The position numbers and the translations under genes were made by a program. A stretch of 64,000 nucleotides of DNA from Monomorium pharaonis (taxonomy: Eukaryota > Arthropoda > Insecta > Hymenoptera > Formicidae). The DNA lies in NCBI RefSeq assembly GCF_013373865.1, contig NC_050468.1:20664774-20728773 (forward strand). The letters run 5' to 3'. The notes under the pieces are model-generated. The model made no database searches, was not told the DNA's origin, and saw only the letters and a list, made by a program, of their open reading frames with translations. Of this stretch, positions 1-13,704 are shown one piece after another; position 1 is the first letter of the stretch; every line of letters starts with the position of its first letter.

Positions 1-480
1 CATCATTTAGATCTAACAAGGATTCGATCACCGGGAATAAAATCATTGGAAATAAATGAAAAAAAATATCTGTTTGTTATTCTTTAAACAGATAGTCCGT
101 TTATTTCTAAAAATTCCGGTAATTTTATTTACAATAAATTGTGATCGGATTTTATCGTAAATAATTATAAATATCCATCTATTACTTTTTGAAAGAATAA
201 TTCAGTTATAACAGACCGTTTCTCAGTATGCATAAAAAAAGGATTCCGGAACTTATTATTAGAAACGGAATTTATTGTTAAAATTAACAGAATATCTCCA
301 ATGCTATCGTCTTCACCGCTTGTTCTCGCCTCCATTATATTGTTAAAATTAACAGAATATTTCCAATTATATTGTAGTGGAAAAGAGACAGATCTTGAAA
401 TAATGTTCTGGGAGTAATACATTATTCTCAATTCTTCTAATGCCATTTCTAACATATACGTGTTATCACTAGTTTAAAAC
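1..480 (-). repeat. 5' flank of a third lysozyme copy lying left of the window
   Basis: Positions about 23-300 match, with scattered changes, positions about 5646-5900, which is the upstream flank of the first complete lysozyme gene. Shared words include AATAGTCCG/GATAGTCCG, the block around TCGTAAATAAT, and AGAATTAACAGAA. In the first gene the start codon lies about 330 bases from this block, so the equivalent start codon would fall about 310 bases left of position 1. No exon of that copy is inside the window. Positions 273-338 and 339 onward also hold an internal direct duplication that begins ATTGTTAAAATTAACAGAAT. The existence of the third gene is inference from the flank. Confidence 0.6.
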
Positions 481-1604
481 TTGATGAACTATATTCTTGC
501 AGCAAGCTACGATATTTGTAACTTTATTTCCTTGTTGCAACTTCTTGTTTTTCTCTAAAGTTGATAACGGATATCAATATTTTGAATTTTTTAAATATAT
601 GATGCGTGCGTCACGTGTTTTTCGTTATATAACACGCTTAAATTGCCTGCTTAGTGCATTTTACATGTATATAAGTAAAACCATAAAGCATAGAAACAGT
701 TTATAAAACTACTAAAAATAAACCATAGATTAATTTTTCAATTACACTGTCCCAAACATGTTGATAGTTATATGAAAAAAAAAATTTTTTAATTAAATTT
801 GATACGTTGTTATGAAAATTTCAATATATATTTTTTACTATTAAAATTAGAATTGTGGGCACTATATATAAATAAGTTTTCACTTACCTTATCATTCAAA
901 AATAATTTTATTCACTTTGCAATATTTGCTTTTCACATTGTTATTCTTACTCTCGCAAAGAAGAATTTTCTATGGTTATCAAGTTATTTACATTTTTATT
1001 AATTGAATAATTTTTTAGTTATAAAAATATAAATTTTTTAAATATAAATATTAAAAAAAGATTGAATAGGAGATTAAATTACTTGAAATTTAAGTTTCAA
1101 GAACTTTAAAACTTCTAAACATTTTCTTATCAATAATTTAAAATAATAAAAACTTGATAATTTTGTAAAGTATTAGGAGAATTTAATAAAAAGAGATAAC
1201 ATCAAACAAAATTCTAATTTAAACTTTTAAATTTTTTATTGTAATTTATAATCTTGTATTATCTATATTAAAATAAGTAAAACTTAATTAAAGTAATAAG
1301 TAAAACATAATTAAAACAAACATATCCAATCATATAAATATTCAGGTAAATTGAAATTAATATAATGTGACGCGTATTATTAAAGCATTTGAATGACTAT
1401 ATGTACACAAATATTTTTTTCTGACAGAGATATTTATTTTGTATCTAATCCAATTAAATAAAATTATATTACATTACATTTAATAGACATTAAACAACAT
1501 TAAAAGCAAAGATTAAAAATATATGTGTATTGATATATTTATATGTACATATGTAATTAATTGATTATTATAAGATAGATTAGATGATAGTAGACAATAT
1601 ATTA

Positions 1605-4600
1605 TTAATTTTGGGTCACAAATTGATATTTTTCTAAACATAATTTGAGTATCTCCTGATATTTGTTGTCTAAAGTATCGGTGCAACCGTTTACGCCAAG
1701 TCGATGGATACGCAAATAATCTTCACAATCAATCACTGCATTTCCTGTGCAGTCCTATTTAATTAACACAAGCATTAAATTTAAAAGTGAAGACATATAT
1801 AAATTTGCATATCAGAATCTATCAAATTACTTACGTGACCGAATTTGGTCATATAATTTTGCACTGTACTAGCAGCACAATAAGGATCATTGACGCATTT
1901 GGAATAGGCTATAATACAAAAGAAATGATTATTGTAGAATATTTCATTATGCTAGAATATTATATTTACTAGTCAGGTTTATATTTAGCAGATAAATAAC
2001 TATTTAATTTATAAGAAAATTCTAACGTTAGTTTAATGTTATGATCACATAAATAATTTAAATACTTTATTTCATTTTTTTTTTTTTTTTTTTTAGATTT
2101 AAACAAGATAAGCACGCATACTCGAAAAAATAAACTGCTTAATTGCATTGTATAAATTTTTTTACACAAAAATTAATATTCTTGTATATTTTTTGTTTCT
2201 ATAATTAATTAATTTTTGAATAAGTATATTTTATATAGTTACATATAGAGCAACATTTTAACTCGGAAAAATTCTCAGAAATTTTTAAAAAAGTAATCTT
2301 GATTGTATCTTCTTTTTTTAAAAGTAATATTAATTTTATTATTATACACTCCCCCTCCCCCCACCCACACACACCAATAATTTTTAGATTTTTTATTTAT
2401 TTTATTTTGAAGAGATCTAATAAATAAGAAACTCATCAATAAAATTTGCTGTTGTTATCACAGTCAGTATTTTTTAATATTTTTCTGAAAAATTAAATTT
2501 TTTATTTAATTTTATTTTTTCGAGAAATTGAGAACATAAATATTTTATTATTGTTTTATATATTTTTTATAGATGAATGGAAGAAAGTTTCTTTTTCTAA
2601 TTTTATTTTTTAAGGAAAATTAAGAACTATACCGTACTGTTCCGTTTTTAATTTATTATATAATGTAATTTTGTTGATAAATATTTTTTATTTTAATATA
2701 TTTTTAATTGTATTTTTTTAATATTTAGCTAAAAATTCTTTTTTTGTTTGTTTTGTTTCTTTATAGTTTCTTGATATGCTTATTTATTACTATTAGGAAA
2801 AGGTATGAAGATCAAAGGCACTTTCAATTGCCTAAAACCTAAAGTATTTTATATGAGAACAACTCACAATCGTTATTGATTGTTTCGTTGTTTAGAGTTG
2901 GTTTGCCAGCATCAGACCAGTAGTCCCACGTTATACCGAATGGTCCACATACCGATCCGGAACATCCGATAGAGGTATTACAACCTGAGCTAACTTCGCA
3001 TAGACAACCAATACAGAGTTGCGATATGAGTTGAGCTGTAGTGAAAAATAAAGATGCAATCGTTATTAATATTATAAAAGTTATGTATAACATTTTATAC
3101 GTAACTATTACTTTCTCATAAGCAATAGAAATAGTCAGAGATAAAAATATATAGCAGACGATGAAAGAAAACAACAAAAAACGTTTGTACAATAAACAAT
3201 TTAAAAATGTAAAGTTTTTGTTTTCTGAAAATTCTACTTTTTGAACTTGTGTGTTTTTTTTTTTTTGAGAAAGAAACTCTTTAATTACATATACGTACAC
3301 ACAAAGATATAATTGACAGTAATAATAATAATATTAATAATAGTAATAATAATAAAAATAATAGTAGTATAATAAATGGCAATCAAATTTTTATATCTTC
3401 CTAGATTTATTAAAATTGAATATATTTATACGTTAATAATGTATAAGACATGATAATAGTACATACATTTAAAACGTGATTCAGAAAAAAATCTTTTCTA
3501 TAAATTTATAATAAAAATATAAAGTTTTTTGATTGATATTTATAAGGTATGTAATCAGCATTTTCAGTATGTGATATCGCTTATACATATTCATATATCT
3601 CGAAACATTATACACGTTTATGTATCTACATATATTATATAATTGTTTTGCGCAGCGTTACAGATAAAAATAAAAATGTACACAATTTTATTTATGAATT
3701 TAAATATTCTTCAGAAATACTTATGACGATTATAAGTAAAAACTTTTTTTTGTTTGTATCTTTATCCAGATATCGTCTTTCCTTCGTCATTTCTATAACG
3801 AATTTTATGAAGCTAGCAAATATTTTATTTAAAATTAATCATTTAAAACGTAAAAATCTTTCAATAACGTAAATCTTTTAAATATTATTAAATTAATTAC
3901 ACATTGTATGCAAATTATTTTACTTATAAGTAATATATCGAAAATTAAGTACGTACAGAACAGTATAAAAAATACAAAGAATATTTTTTTGATAAGTTCT
4001 TTAAATTTACTCATCACAAATTTAAACAAAACTCATTATTATTTATTTTAAAAAATTTGTTCTTTTAAGGAATATTATAAAATTTTATCAAAGGAAAGTC
4101 AAATTAATAATCTTAGAACTAAATTTAGAACAATTTTTATTAAATTATATAACAAAATCTTGCATGAAAGTTATAATCTGCCTATGTAGGTATATTTGAA
4201 AAAATATTGATTTTTCACAAACTAACTACGTAAAATTTCGAAAAAGTATTTAAGCAAAACTATAAGAATATGAAAAATTATCTATTTTAAGAATTATATA
4301 TATTATATATTTTTTATTTATTACTTCTTACAATATTTCAAATCATATTTCTAATATTAACATAATAACAAGTATATAATGAACGAAATATTGTTCTTTT
4401 TTTTAATAGAGATGGAATACAAGAACTCTTGAGATACGCCGACAATATCGCGTAACAATTAGAGATTACCCGATGTATCACATAATAATTAGAGACGATG
4501 TCATACAACAATAGAAATAATTTTAAAAAATTCTACGAAATGCAGATTGGTATTAATAATACGTTAATAAAAATTCCTGGAATTATAGCTGTAGCTGAAT

Positions 4601-4757
4601 GCAATTAAATCTTTGTCTCTCAAATAAATCAAAACTCAATGCATTATTTCATTTGTGCATTAAATGCAAGTTTAATGAAGTATTGCTTAAAAATTTGAAG
4701 TACATTAAAAATATATATATATGTAAGTGAAAATTGTAGAAAGCGGTTAATTATACG

Positions 4758-4793
<36 letters not shown>

Positions 4794-5316
4794 TAACAAT
4801 ATAAATATTAATGTTTAAAATTAGTGTTTAAAATAAACTTTACTATTATTGAATATAGTAAAACTTATGTCATAGTTTATATTTTTAAATTTTTTTAAAC
4901 AAAATTGTTGAATATTTGTATTTGATTTTAATAAACTCTAATAAATTCTTTAAAAAATTATATATTGTATAACATTTTATATTCACGCATTTATTTTAAA
5001 ATAAAATATGTTGTTACACTATGTTACCATTTTTAATCAGTTCTTCAATCAATATTTTTTTTAAATTATCAATTTCTCCTGTATTTCCAAGCAAACATTA
5101 TTTTATAATTTATAACTTAATTGTGTAATTAAACTATACAATAAATAATAATGTTTTTAAAAAATATAATCTAAATCTTTATATTTAGAGAAAATTCGTA
5201 AATAAATGTAAAAATCGCCCTTCCAGTATAAAATAAAAAAACGATAGCTTACCAGAAGTATAAACGCAGAATAGCGTGATTGTTATCACAGCAATCCACA
5301 ATGCTTTCACGAACAT
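1605..5316 (-). CDS. invertebrate-type (i-type) lysozyme, destabilase family, copy 1
   Basis: Four exons read on the minus strand: 5316-5253, 3035-2868, 1908-1835 and 1754-1605, with GT/AG borders and phases 1, 1, 0, giving 151 residues. Residues 1-21 form a secretion signal (starts MFVKALWIAV). The mature part carries the i-type pattern CIGCLCEVSSGC, then CGPFGITWDYW, then CVNDPYCAASTVQNYM and a tail with GNAVIDCEDYLRIHRLG. Cysteine spacing fits a secreted, disulfide-rich fold. The Glu and Asp used for muramidase activity in clam i-type lysozyme are replaced: Ser lies where Glu is expected in the CEVSSGC segment, and the segment before CGPF lacks Asp. The enzyme may therefore not cleave peptidoglycan; insect members are often reported this way. 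Intron 1 is 2.2 kb. A probable poly(A) signal on the minus strand lies at 1433-1438. It is the tandem paralogue of the gene at 6939-13220. Confidence 0.9.
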
Positions 5317-5379
5317 CTTGGAGATGAAACTGATCCGCAAGAAACAACGTCTATTAGCGTACTGCGTTGATGTGAGATA

Positions 5380-5414
5380 TGATCCGCGCTTCTCGATGAG
5401 TGCCTTTTTAATAC
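5380..5414 (-). promoter_or_regulatory. candidate core promoter of lysozyme copy 1
   Basis: On the minus strand a TATTAAAAA box (5413-5405) lies about 33 bases before a TCATA start-like motif (A at 5380). This would give a 5' untranslated leader of about 64 bases before the start codon at 5316. It is a motif reading only. Confidence 0.4.
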
Positions 5415-5639
5415 AACGACGATAACAACCGCGTGAGGAAAGCGAGAAGATATATTAGAAGCGATGAAAATATGATGAAAATAAGGAAACACAGAAAGAA
5501 AAAATTGTTTGAAACAGCTGTAAAAAACGAAAATTTTATCTTTGTTGCACGGAAATAAATGTCCGAAGAAGAGTGATTTAATCGGATTGAATTAATCAAA
5601 AAGTAATAAAGAAATTACGATTATTCAGATTGGACAAAA

Positions 5640-5905
5640 ATTTAATCACGATTCAGAATGAAATCATCGGAATGTCCAGAAATGGAGGAAAAGAAATATC
5701 TATTTTGAATGAATAGTCCGATTATTTCTAGGCATACAATAATTTCATGACTTTAATAAATCGTGAGCGGATTTTCCGTAAATAATCGTAAATATCCATT
5801 TGTTATTTTTTGACAAAATAATTTAATTAGTCAGTTTTCTTAGTGTACGTAAAAAGAAACTTCTGAAAAAATTTATTTGTTAGAATTAACAGAAAATTAG
5901 TTATT
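5640..5905. repeat. duplicated 5' flank of lysozyme copy 1
   Basis: This segment is the partner of positions 23-300 and belongs to the duplicated unit of the lysozyme array. No open frame in it is convincing. It ends shortly before the long TC microsatellite at 5956-6018. Confidence 0.6.
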
Positions 5906-5953
5906 GAACGACAAAACTTTGTCTGCGCCTTAATATTTATTTCGAATATTCAT

Positions 5954-5955
<2 letters not shown>

Positions 5956-6015
<60 letters not shown>

Positions 6016-6018
6016 TTC
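5956..6018. repeat. TC dinucleotide microsatellite
   Basis: About 30 nearly perfect TC units, between the two lysozyme genes. Confidence 0.97.
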
Positions 6019-6938
6019 TTTCTATCGAATAAAATATTTTTTAAATAAAAATAAATATGTATTTTGAATTAAATAAAACTAATAAATCTCTTGCATTATA
6101 TGTATATAATTATTTTATAATTATTTACATTAAAAAATATAACTTTTAATATATTTTTAAAATCATATATGTGCTGCCAGTTCTGACATCGTCCTATTTT
6201 TGTATTCAAAACTTATAAAGCCGAGAAATATAATAGTAGAAGTTTGAAACGTTCATGAAGCAGAAGAAACTTATTTTAACTGCAAAAAAACTTTAAAAAA
6301 ATTATTTATAAACAAAACAATAGAATTATAACATAAAATCATTAAAAAATAATAAATAAATGACAGAAAATTTGAACAAATTTTTTAACCACTACTTCTA
6401 CGTTTTGTATCAAATATACAAGTGCGAGAACAATGTCTAAGGCCATGATGTTAGAAAAATTTATTAACAATTGAAACTTAGAAACATTCCATTTATTCTA
6501 AAATATCCGCATGCATATGAATATGTATAAGAAGAAAGTTTTTGTCATCTATATTAGAATACGTAAGATTATTATTAAAATAATTATTAAAACAAATATA
6601 TATATATATTTTTTTTATAGTATAAATATTCAAGAGTAATATAAATATTCAAGACAAGTGAATATTAATATAATCTGTTAAAGTATGGGATACTGTGTGT
6701 ACATACACGTTTTTCTTGTTAAAATATTTATTTTATAATATATCAAATCTTAATAGACAAAATTATATCTACTACATTTACATTAAAGGTGGAGATGTCC
6801 TGCTAATAAGAATGAGTAACTGTATCTCACTTATTTGATAAAGGTATAAGATAAAACTTCATGGAAAAATAAACTTATACATGTATATCATGATAATTAT
6901 GGATTGTTATTAGGTGATAGCAAAACACATTATGCATA

Positions 6939-9013
6939 TTATTGCCTTTGGAAGGTTCGTAAACATAACTTGAACTTATTTTCATATTTGCTGTTTAGTG
7001 CGCCGGTGCAACCGTTTGCGCCAAGTTGATGAATACGCACATAATCTTCACAGTCAACCTTTCCATTTCCGGTGCAGTCCTGTTTAATTAACATTAGATA
7101 TAATAGTAAAAAATTAGTAAGCCAAATACTATATATGAATCAAACAAATTACTTACGTGACCGAATTTAGCCATATAATTTTGCACCGCATCAGCAGCAC
7201 AGTAGGGATCGTTGACGCATCTAGCATAAGCTATGATAAAAAAAGGTGTGATTACTATAACATTTTATTATCAGAGAATTATTATTTATTATTATTATTT
7301 ATTAAATCAAGTTATAAAATTTATATTTATTATAATTTATAATGCTAAAATAAAATATACATAAATAGGCAATTAATTTAAAGAACGATTCTAACGTTGG
7401 TTTGTTAATTATATAAATAATTTAGTACTTTATTTTATACTTTTTTTAGATCTAAACAAGTATGCATGTTCGACAAAGTAAACTATTTAATCAGACGTTT
7501 AAGTATTAAAAAAAGATTCTTGTACATTTTTTGTTTCTACAATTAATTAATTCTTAAATATATGCATTTTGTATGTAATTATCACAATAATTTCTTTTTA
7601 TATGTTTTGAAGAAAAACAAAAAAGTTTGGTTTTTTATTTTATTTTGTGGAAAATTAAGAATATACACTGTGCCCTTCTTATACTACACTCCCGATTTTG
7701 CATCTAATTAACACTTCCGATTTTGCAATAGTTATCAATGTGAATTATTAAAACGTAATGTTATATTTTAACATTTGAATTTTTAGCTATATATTTTTAT
7801 ATTTACCTAAATTCTATCTTCGTCTTTTTTTCCTCTTTAATGTGAGATATTATATCTATTTATTCCCATCACGTAGAGTATAAAAGGTACGCGATTGTGA
7901 AGATATTTTTGATTAAGTATCCGAAGTATTTTGTATAAAAATAATCACCATCGTTGCTGAGCGGCTCGCCTTGTAAAGTTGGTTTGCCAGCATCGGCCCA
8001 GTATCCCCACGTTATGGCAAAGGGTCCACATACAGATTCGGAACATCCGATAGTGGTGTTACATCCTGAGCTAACTTCACATATACAACCTAAACAAACC
8101 TGTGATACGAGTTGTGCTGTAATGAAAAATAAAGATGCAAACATTATTAATATAAAATTTAGTAATGCATAACATTTTAGTTAAAAAGTGTAAATTATTT
8201 CTCTTAAGTAATAAGAACAGTTTAGTAAAAGTACAATATATTGGCTAAACAAAAAAGCATCATTTAGTTAGTAATTATACATTTCTTATTAAATATTCTT
8301 ATTAAATAAACTAATATTAAAATATAAATATTAATAAATTCTTATTAAATAAGAAGTATAAGTTTCTTTATACAAAATATTTAGATATAAATTAATAGAT
8401 AATATTTATAAATTCAGCAAAGTAAGTCTAACAAAAAAATTCTCCCTTCATTTGAAATAAGCAAAATCTATATAATAGCAATAGTATTTTATATTCTCAA
8501 ATCAATAAAAAAAAGGTTTCTAGTAATCCAGTGTATTATTAACATTTACAATTTAAATCTAATTAACAAAAATTGAACTAAATAAATCCAGGATTTAAAA
8601 TATTTTTAACTGTGTATATAAATTAAAAAAAGTTTTCTTATAAAAATCAAACAAGTCTATTTATACCAAGAAAAATATAATAAAATGTTTTTATTATAAA
8701 CACTTTGTAAATAAAAAGTTAATACTAATTATATAAAATTATATTAAATAATTTAAATATTTTCTTTTTTACCTTTTATCATTATTGTTATTATTATTGT
8801 TATAAAAGGATTAAGATTATGGGATAAATTCTCGCAAGAACCGTTAAAATCTGATTTTTTTTATTTTAAATAAATCTTTAAAATATTAATTAAAACTTAC
8901 TTTTCATTCTTATACTTTCTTATATGTCTAAAAAAATTATCATATTTATACACTAAATTTGAAGGTAGAAAGTTTTTTGTTTTCTAAAAATTTAATTTTT
9001 TGGATTCGTACAG

Positions 9014-9073
<60 letters not shown>

Positions 9074-12000
9074 AGAATTAATAATAATAATAGATATGAT
9101 AATAAATACTTATAATAATAAATAGTAATTAAATTTTTATATTTCATGCAGATTTATTATGTATTGTGAATGAAGTATTTACACTTAAGAATTAAGAATC
9201 AATAAAAAACGAGAATGTTACATTTAAAATGTGATTTGGATAACGCACTTTTGATGGAACCACAATTATAAACATATTTATATTTGACAAATCTCTACAA
9301 TGTTTAGAATCGACATTTTCAGTATATAATGTGCAATTGCCTATATGTATATATCGCAACATTGTACGTTTGTATATCTATACGAGTGCAGGTGTTTTGC
9401 AGCGTCACGGATAAAAATATAACTCAAATCCACTCATGAATTTAAATCACAACTCGTTCAAAGATGACCATGGCGACTATAGTAGAAAACCTTTCTAATT
9501 TCATTCGATTCACGTTTATTTATCCGGATATTGTCTTTTCTTTGTTATTTCCATAACGAATGTCTAAAGACTCTAAAGTAAGCGAATAAATTATTTAAAT
9601 TAAGTTATCCGTTTAACATGAGAGTATTGTTGAATAAATTATACCACATTGTGCCAAAATAATTTTATTTATTATATGTAATATCTCGTATTTTAATACA
9701 TATACAGAAAAATAACAATTGCACTGCTAAACAAGCAATTAGTCAATTTACTTTCCTTTTTTTAAGTAATTATTGTTAACATAAGAATATTTTCTTGATA
9801 ATACTCAATAATAGTCATATACTCGCAAATTCCAAACAATTGTTATTATACCCAAAAACATTTATATTCTTTTGAAGAATATTATAAAATGTTATCAAGA
9901 AAAAGTTTGAATAAGTTAATCAAATCTTTAATTTAATATTTAAATTAATATTTTTGATTAAACTACATTAAATTACTAGAATATATTTTGAATAAATTTG
10001 ACGCGTATGATGAATTTATTTACTTTTTATTATTGCAAGAAAATTATTGTTTCAAAATACTTTTGTTTATAATCATAATTTAAATTAAATCGCTTAATTA
10101 AATTATATTAATAAGTAAAGTGATAATTACGATTAAACGTGAACCTTAATACCTAATATTATTTTATATATAAATCTTATATATATGTATATATAAATTA
10201 AATTTTTAATTTTATAAACTGTAAATTTGAATTAGATACAATCTTGAAATGCATCATAATCATAAACTAAAAATAGAATAAATACTACAAATTAAACTAA
10301 TCGTGAATTTTGGTAACAATGTTACAAGTACTTTAGAATATCGGTAAATAATTTATTATAAAAAATATTATTTTAACAAGAATAAATACGAAGTATTTAT
10401 TTAATTTAAGTTTTTACAGAAAATGTATTATATATATTTTATTGTATTTTATTTGTATATTGCATTTGTATTTTATAGCATATATAACAGTGTTTTTTTC
10501 ATACAATTTGTATAATATTTCTGCATTTAATTTGGAATACAAAATATATTATGAATAAATTTTACTAAGTAAATAAAATATAATATTAAAATTATTTTAT
10601 TATAAATTATTATATATAATTATAATAAATTTATAAAGTGCGATAAATTAATGCAGAACTGGATTCAGGTAACCGATTTTAATAATTACATTTTCTGAGC
10701 CAGATTATAAACGAATCATCTTGTTATAACTCCTACTAGTTAGGTATGGCCTCAAGCGGTTCGGTTAATGAAGTCAGGGTCTTTCTGTATCTTTGGATCT
10801 ACTTATATCTTTTGATTACTAATCGCGGTTTACTATACCAATACCGTTAGCTTTTTTATTAGTATAATCGATAATCAGTAATACTGTATAATTTAATTCA
10901 AGGTCAATATGAGTTTAAAGCATGGATATACGTGTGAATAATGATTTTTTTTTTATTTAATTTATTTAAGAACCGTTGACTGAAAAGGACGTTAATCAAG
11001 ATCGAAATCAGTTGCAAAATATCAACTGAGAAATCTTTTATGCGCATATAGGTATATAGAATTAAACTAGAGATTGTAGAAATATCCAAAGCAGAAAAGA
11101 AAGCAGAAAAAAGATAATCATTCTGTCACATATATATTTGTGCTTTAGACTTCTTTTATATTAGTTTTGGATTAAATTATATTTAATTAATCTGCAGAGT
11201 ATCATCATTTTTAGTTGAAAACGTAGTATTTTTAGAAATTGCTTTTAAAATATTAATAGATATATTAATGTATCTATATAGAGCATTAATAACTTTTGAA
11301 ATATTTTATAAATCTTGTAGAATAAAAAATCACTCAAGAAATTGCACATGTTTAATTTTTACCATATAAGATCGATTTCGACTCTTGTTCCGATGCGCAC
11401 ATTGTGCAAATATTGCACAAAAATAGTATCATAAATTAACGAAAATTTCGTAATAATTACACTAATTGATATGTAAGTTGATATGTAATAATACAATTTT
11501 GTGAAATAAAAATTTATAAATATTTGTCAAGATTTAGACAAATCTAAATTTGAGATATCAATATTTTACAATTATATTTCAAAAACTGTTCAATTCTTTT
11601 TTTTTTAATGTTGCCATGAATATATAATATTTCATATTAAAATATTTGTACATTATAATTTAAGTAAGAATAATTAATTTATATAAATATATATATTAAT
11701 TATATTTCTAAATGTTTTATAAAATAGCTTAAATATTTTTTTTTAATTATTGAATAATTTTTTCAAATTTAATTTTGCAAATAATCACTAATGATTTGTC
11801 GTATCGTTACAGTTTTATCAAAATATTATTTCAAAATAAATTACACAATAATTACCAATGTTATAAAAGATCAATACTTCTACATCTATTTTTATGTAAA
11901 TAAATCTCATAATTGCAAATTATAATTTTTATGTAAAATTTCTTGATATAATTTAAATGTTATTTTATTATTAGGATATTGGTGTGTTATAATAATATGG

Positions 12001-13220
12001 GAAAAAATGTACAAATTTAATTTTCATTCTTTTAGACTGACTTTACGAGATTAAAGAGTATATATTTTTTAATTATATATACTAAGTCCATATTAATTTG
12101 TTTAATATGATTTGGATATTCCAATTATTTTTATTATTTTTGTCAAAACTTTTTATCATGGTAGTTAATTAAAATTGACTATAATCTATTATCGCAAATC
12201 TATTTTAATATAATCCAAAGAAATAAAACAAAAGAAAAGTATACAAAGAATGAAATGTGGACACGAATAATTTTCGCATTAGAATAATCAAACACGTTTT
12301 CTATATTTAGATTTCATATCACAATTTGAATTTTGTTGTAAACAGACCGTAACTAATATCGTATTATTATTTTATTAGATCTCTTCTTGTAATACTATTT
12401 CTATAATTATCAAACAGCAATATACCATGTTATAAAAGCGATATAGCATTACATTTACTTACGGTATCGTTTACGGAAGTTCAATTCATGGTGAGCAATT
12501 CTGTTATTTAATTTTATGACAAATAGCATTACATAAAGTTATACTACATGGATTGTAGCATACTTCTAATATTATTATTCTCAAGTAACATTCTATACAT
12601 AGTCGCAAATAATTACTAAAAAATATACATAATGCAATTAATGATAAAGAAAAGAAAAAAATTAAATATTTTTATTCTTATACATATCTATATTAAAAAT
12701 ATTGTACATTATTTTAATTATTTCTTTTTTATAAAATTTTAAATCATATTATAAATAAAGCTTTTAACTTATAATAACTTTATATTTTAAAGTTTATAAC
12801 TAAATTTTTTTTAATAAAAAAAATTATTAATGTTTTTACTTAGTTTAAACTCATATAAAATCTTTTAAAAAATTAAATATTATACAGCATTTATTCAATT
12901 ATTTTGAAGTAAAGTTTATAATCGCAATCTCTTCGGTTTTTAATAAGTTCTGAATGAATATTTTTTTTAAACTGCCCATTTCTTCTGTATTTCCAAGCGA
13001 ATATTATGTCTAATTTAGAATTGAACTGTTTAATTGTTGTATAAATAATAGCATTCTCAAATTATAATTTAAATTTTTATTAGAGAAAATTTGTTTATAA
13101 ATTACTCTTCTATATATTACGTTCTACTATAAAATAAAAAAATATCGATAACTCACCGGAAGTATAAACGCAAAATAGCGCGATTACTGTCACAGCGATC
13201 CACGCTGTTCTCGCAAACAT
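6939..13220 (-). CDS. invertebrate-type (i-type) lysozyme, destabilase family, copy 2
   Basis: Four exons on the minus strand: 13220-13157, 8116-7949, 7230-7157 and 7079-6939, with the same phases (1, 1, 0) and the same first three exon lengths as copy 1, giving 148 residues. It starts MFARTAWIAV, a secretion signal of about 21 residues. The mature domain shows CLGCICEVSSGC, CGPFAITWGYWADAGKP, CVNDPYCAADAVQNYM and CTGNGKVDCEDYVRIHQLG. The C-terminus is three residues shorter than in copy 1. As in copy 1, the usual catalytic Glu and Asp of i-type muramidases are not at their places, so enzymatic function is doubtful. Intron 1 is 5.0 kb, against 2.2 kb in copy 1; the extra sequence lies roughly at 9900-12640. 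A probable poly(A) signal is at 6727-6732. Head-to-tail order with copy 1 indicates tandem duplication. Confidence 0.9.
9015..9068. repeat. TG dinucleotide microsatellite in intron 1 of lysozyme copy 2
   Basis: About 27 TG units. The corresponding place in copy 1 (near 3250) has only a few TG units followed by a T run, so the tract expanded after or during duplication. Confidence 0.97.
9900..12640. other. extra intron sequence present in lysozyme copy 2 only
   Basis: Both sides of intron 1 align between the two lysozyme genes (9070-9900 with 3300-4100, and 12900-13156 with 5000-5252), but this middle block has no evident partner in copy 1. It is AT-rich. A less AT-rich stretch at 10620-10900 stands out and could be an old mobile element or a regulatory block. 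I see no convincing exon on either strand. Confidence 0.45.
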
Positions 13221-13320
13221 TTTGGAGATGTGTTGCTGTTGATCCGTAAGAAACAAAGTTTGCGCACTGTGCTGGTGCTAGGTGATCCTCGTTTTCGAAC
13301 GCTTCTCCACAATCGCTTTC

Positions 13321-13329
13321 TTATATATA
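13321..13329 (-). promoter_or_regulatory. candidate TATA box of lysozyme copy 2
   Basis: The minus strand reads GTATATATAAGAAAG, a strong TATA-like box about 100 bases before the start codon at 13220. No clean initiator at standard spacing was seen. Confidence 0.4.
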
Positions 13330-13644
13330 CGGCGATAGCAACGCATGATGAAGGCGAGGACAAACGGTTAAGATACGAAGACACAGAAAGAGCGGGGAAA
13401 GGAAGAATCGTTCGTAGTCGAAGGACGAGAATTTCATCGTTATTTGCGTCAGGAGAAAAGGAGAAACGAAATTCCAAACACAGGAATTGGAAGTAGCCGA
13501 AAATTAGCGGTCAGATGATATTCTTCTGTATTAAGTTAAACTTCGTTTCAATTCTTCGAATAATTTTTCAAATAACAGCCTATATACATATGTATCTTGA
13601 AAAGAATCTTTTAAACATAGCGATAATTTATTCTTAAAAATGAG

Positions 13645-13647
<3 letters not shown>

Positions 13648-13697
<50 letters not shown>

Positions 13698-13704
13698 GTA
13701 TGTA
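13648..13704. repeat. TA and TATG microsatellite
   Basis: A run of TA units is followed by about five TATG units, upstream of lysozyme copy 2. Confidence 0.9.
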
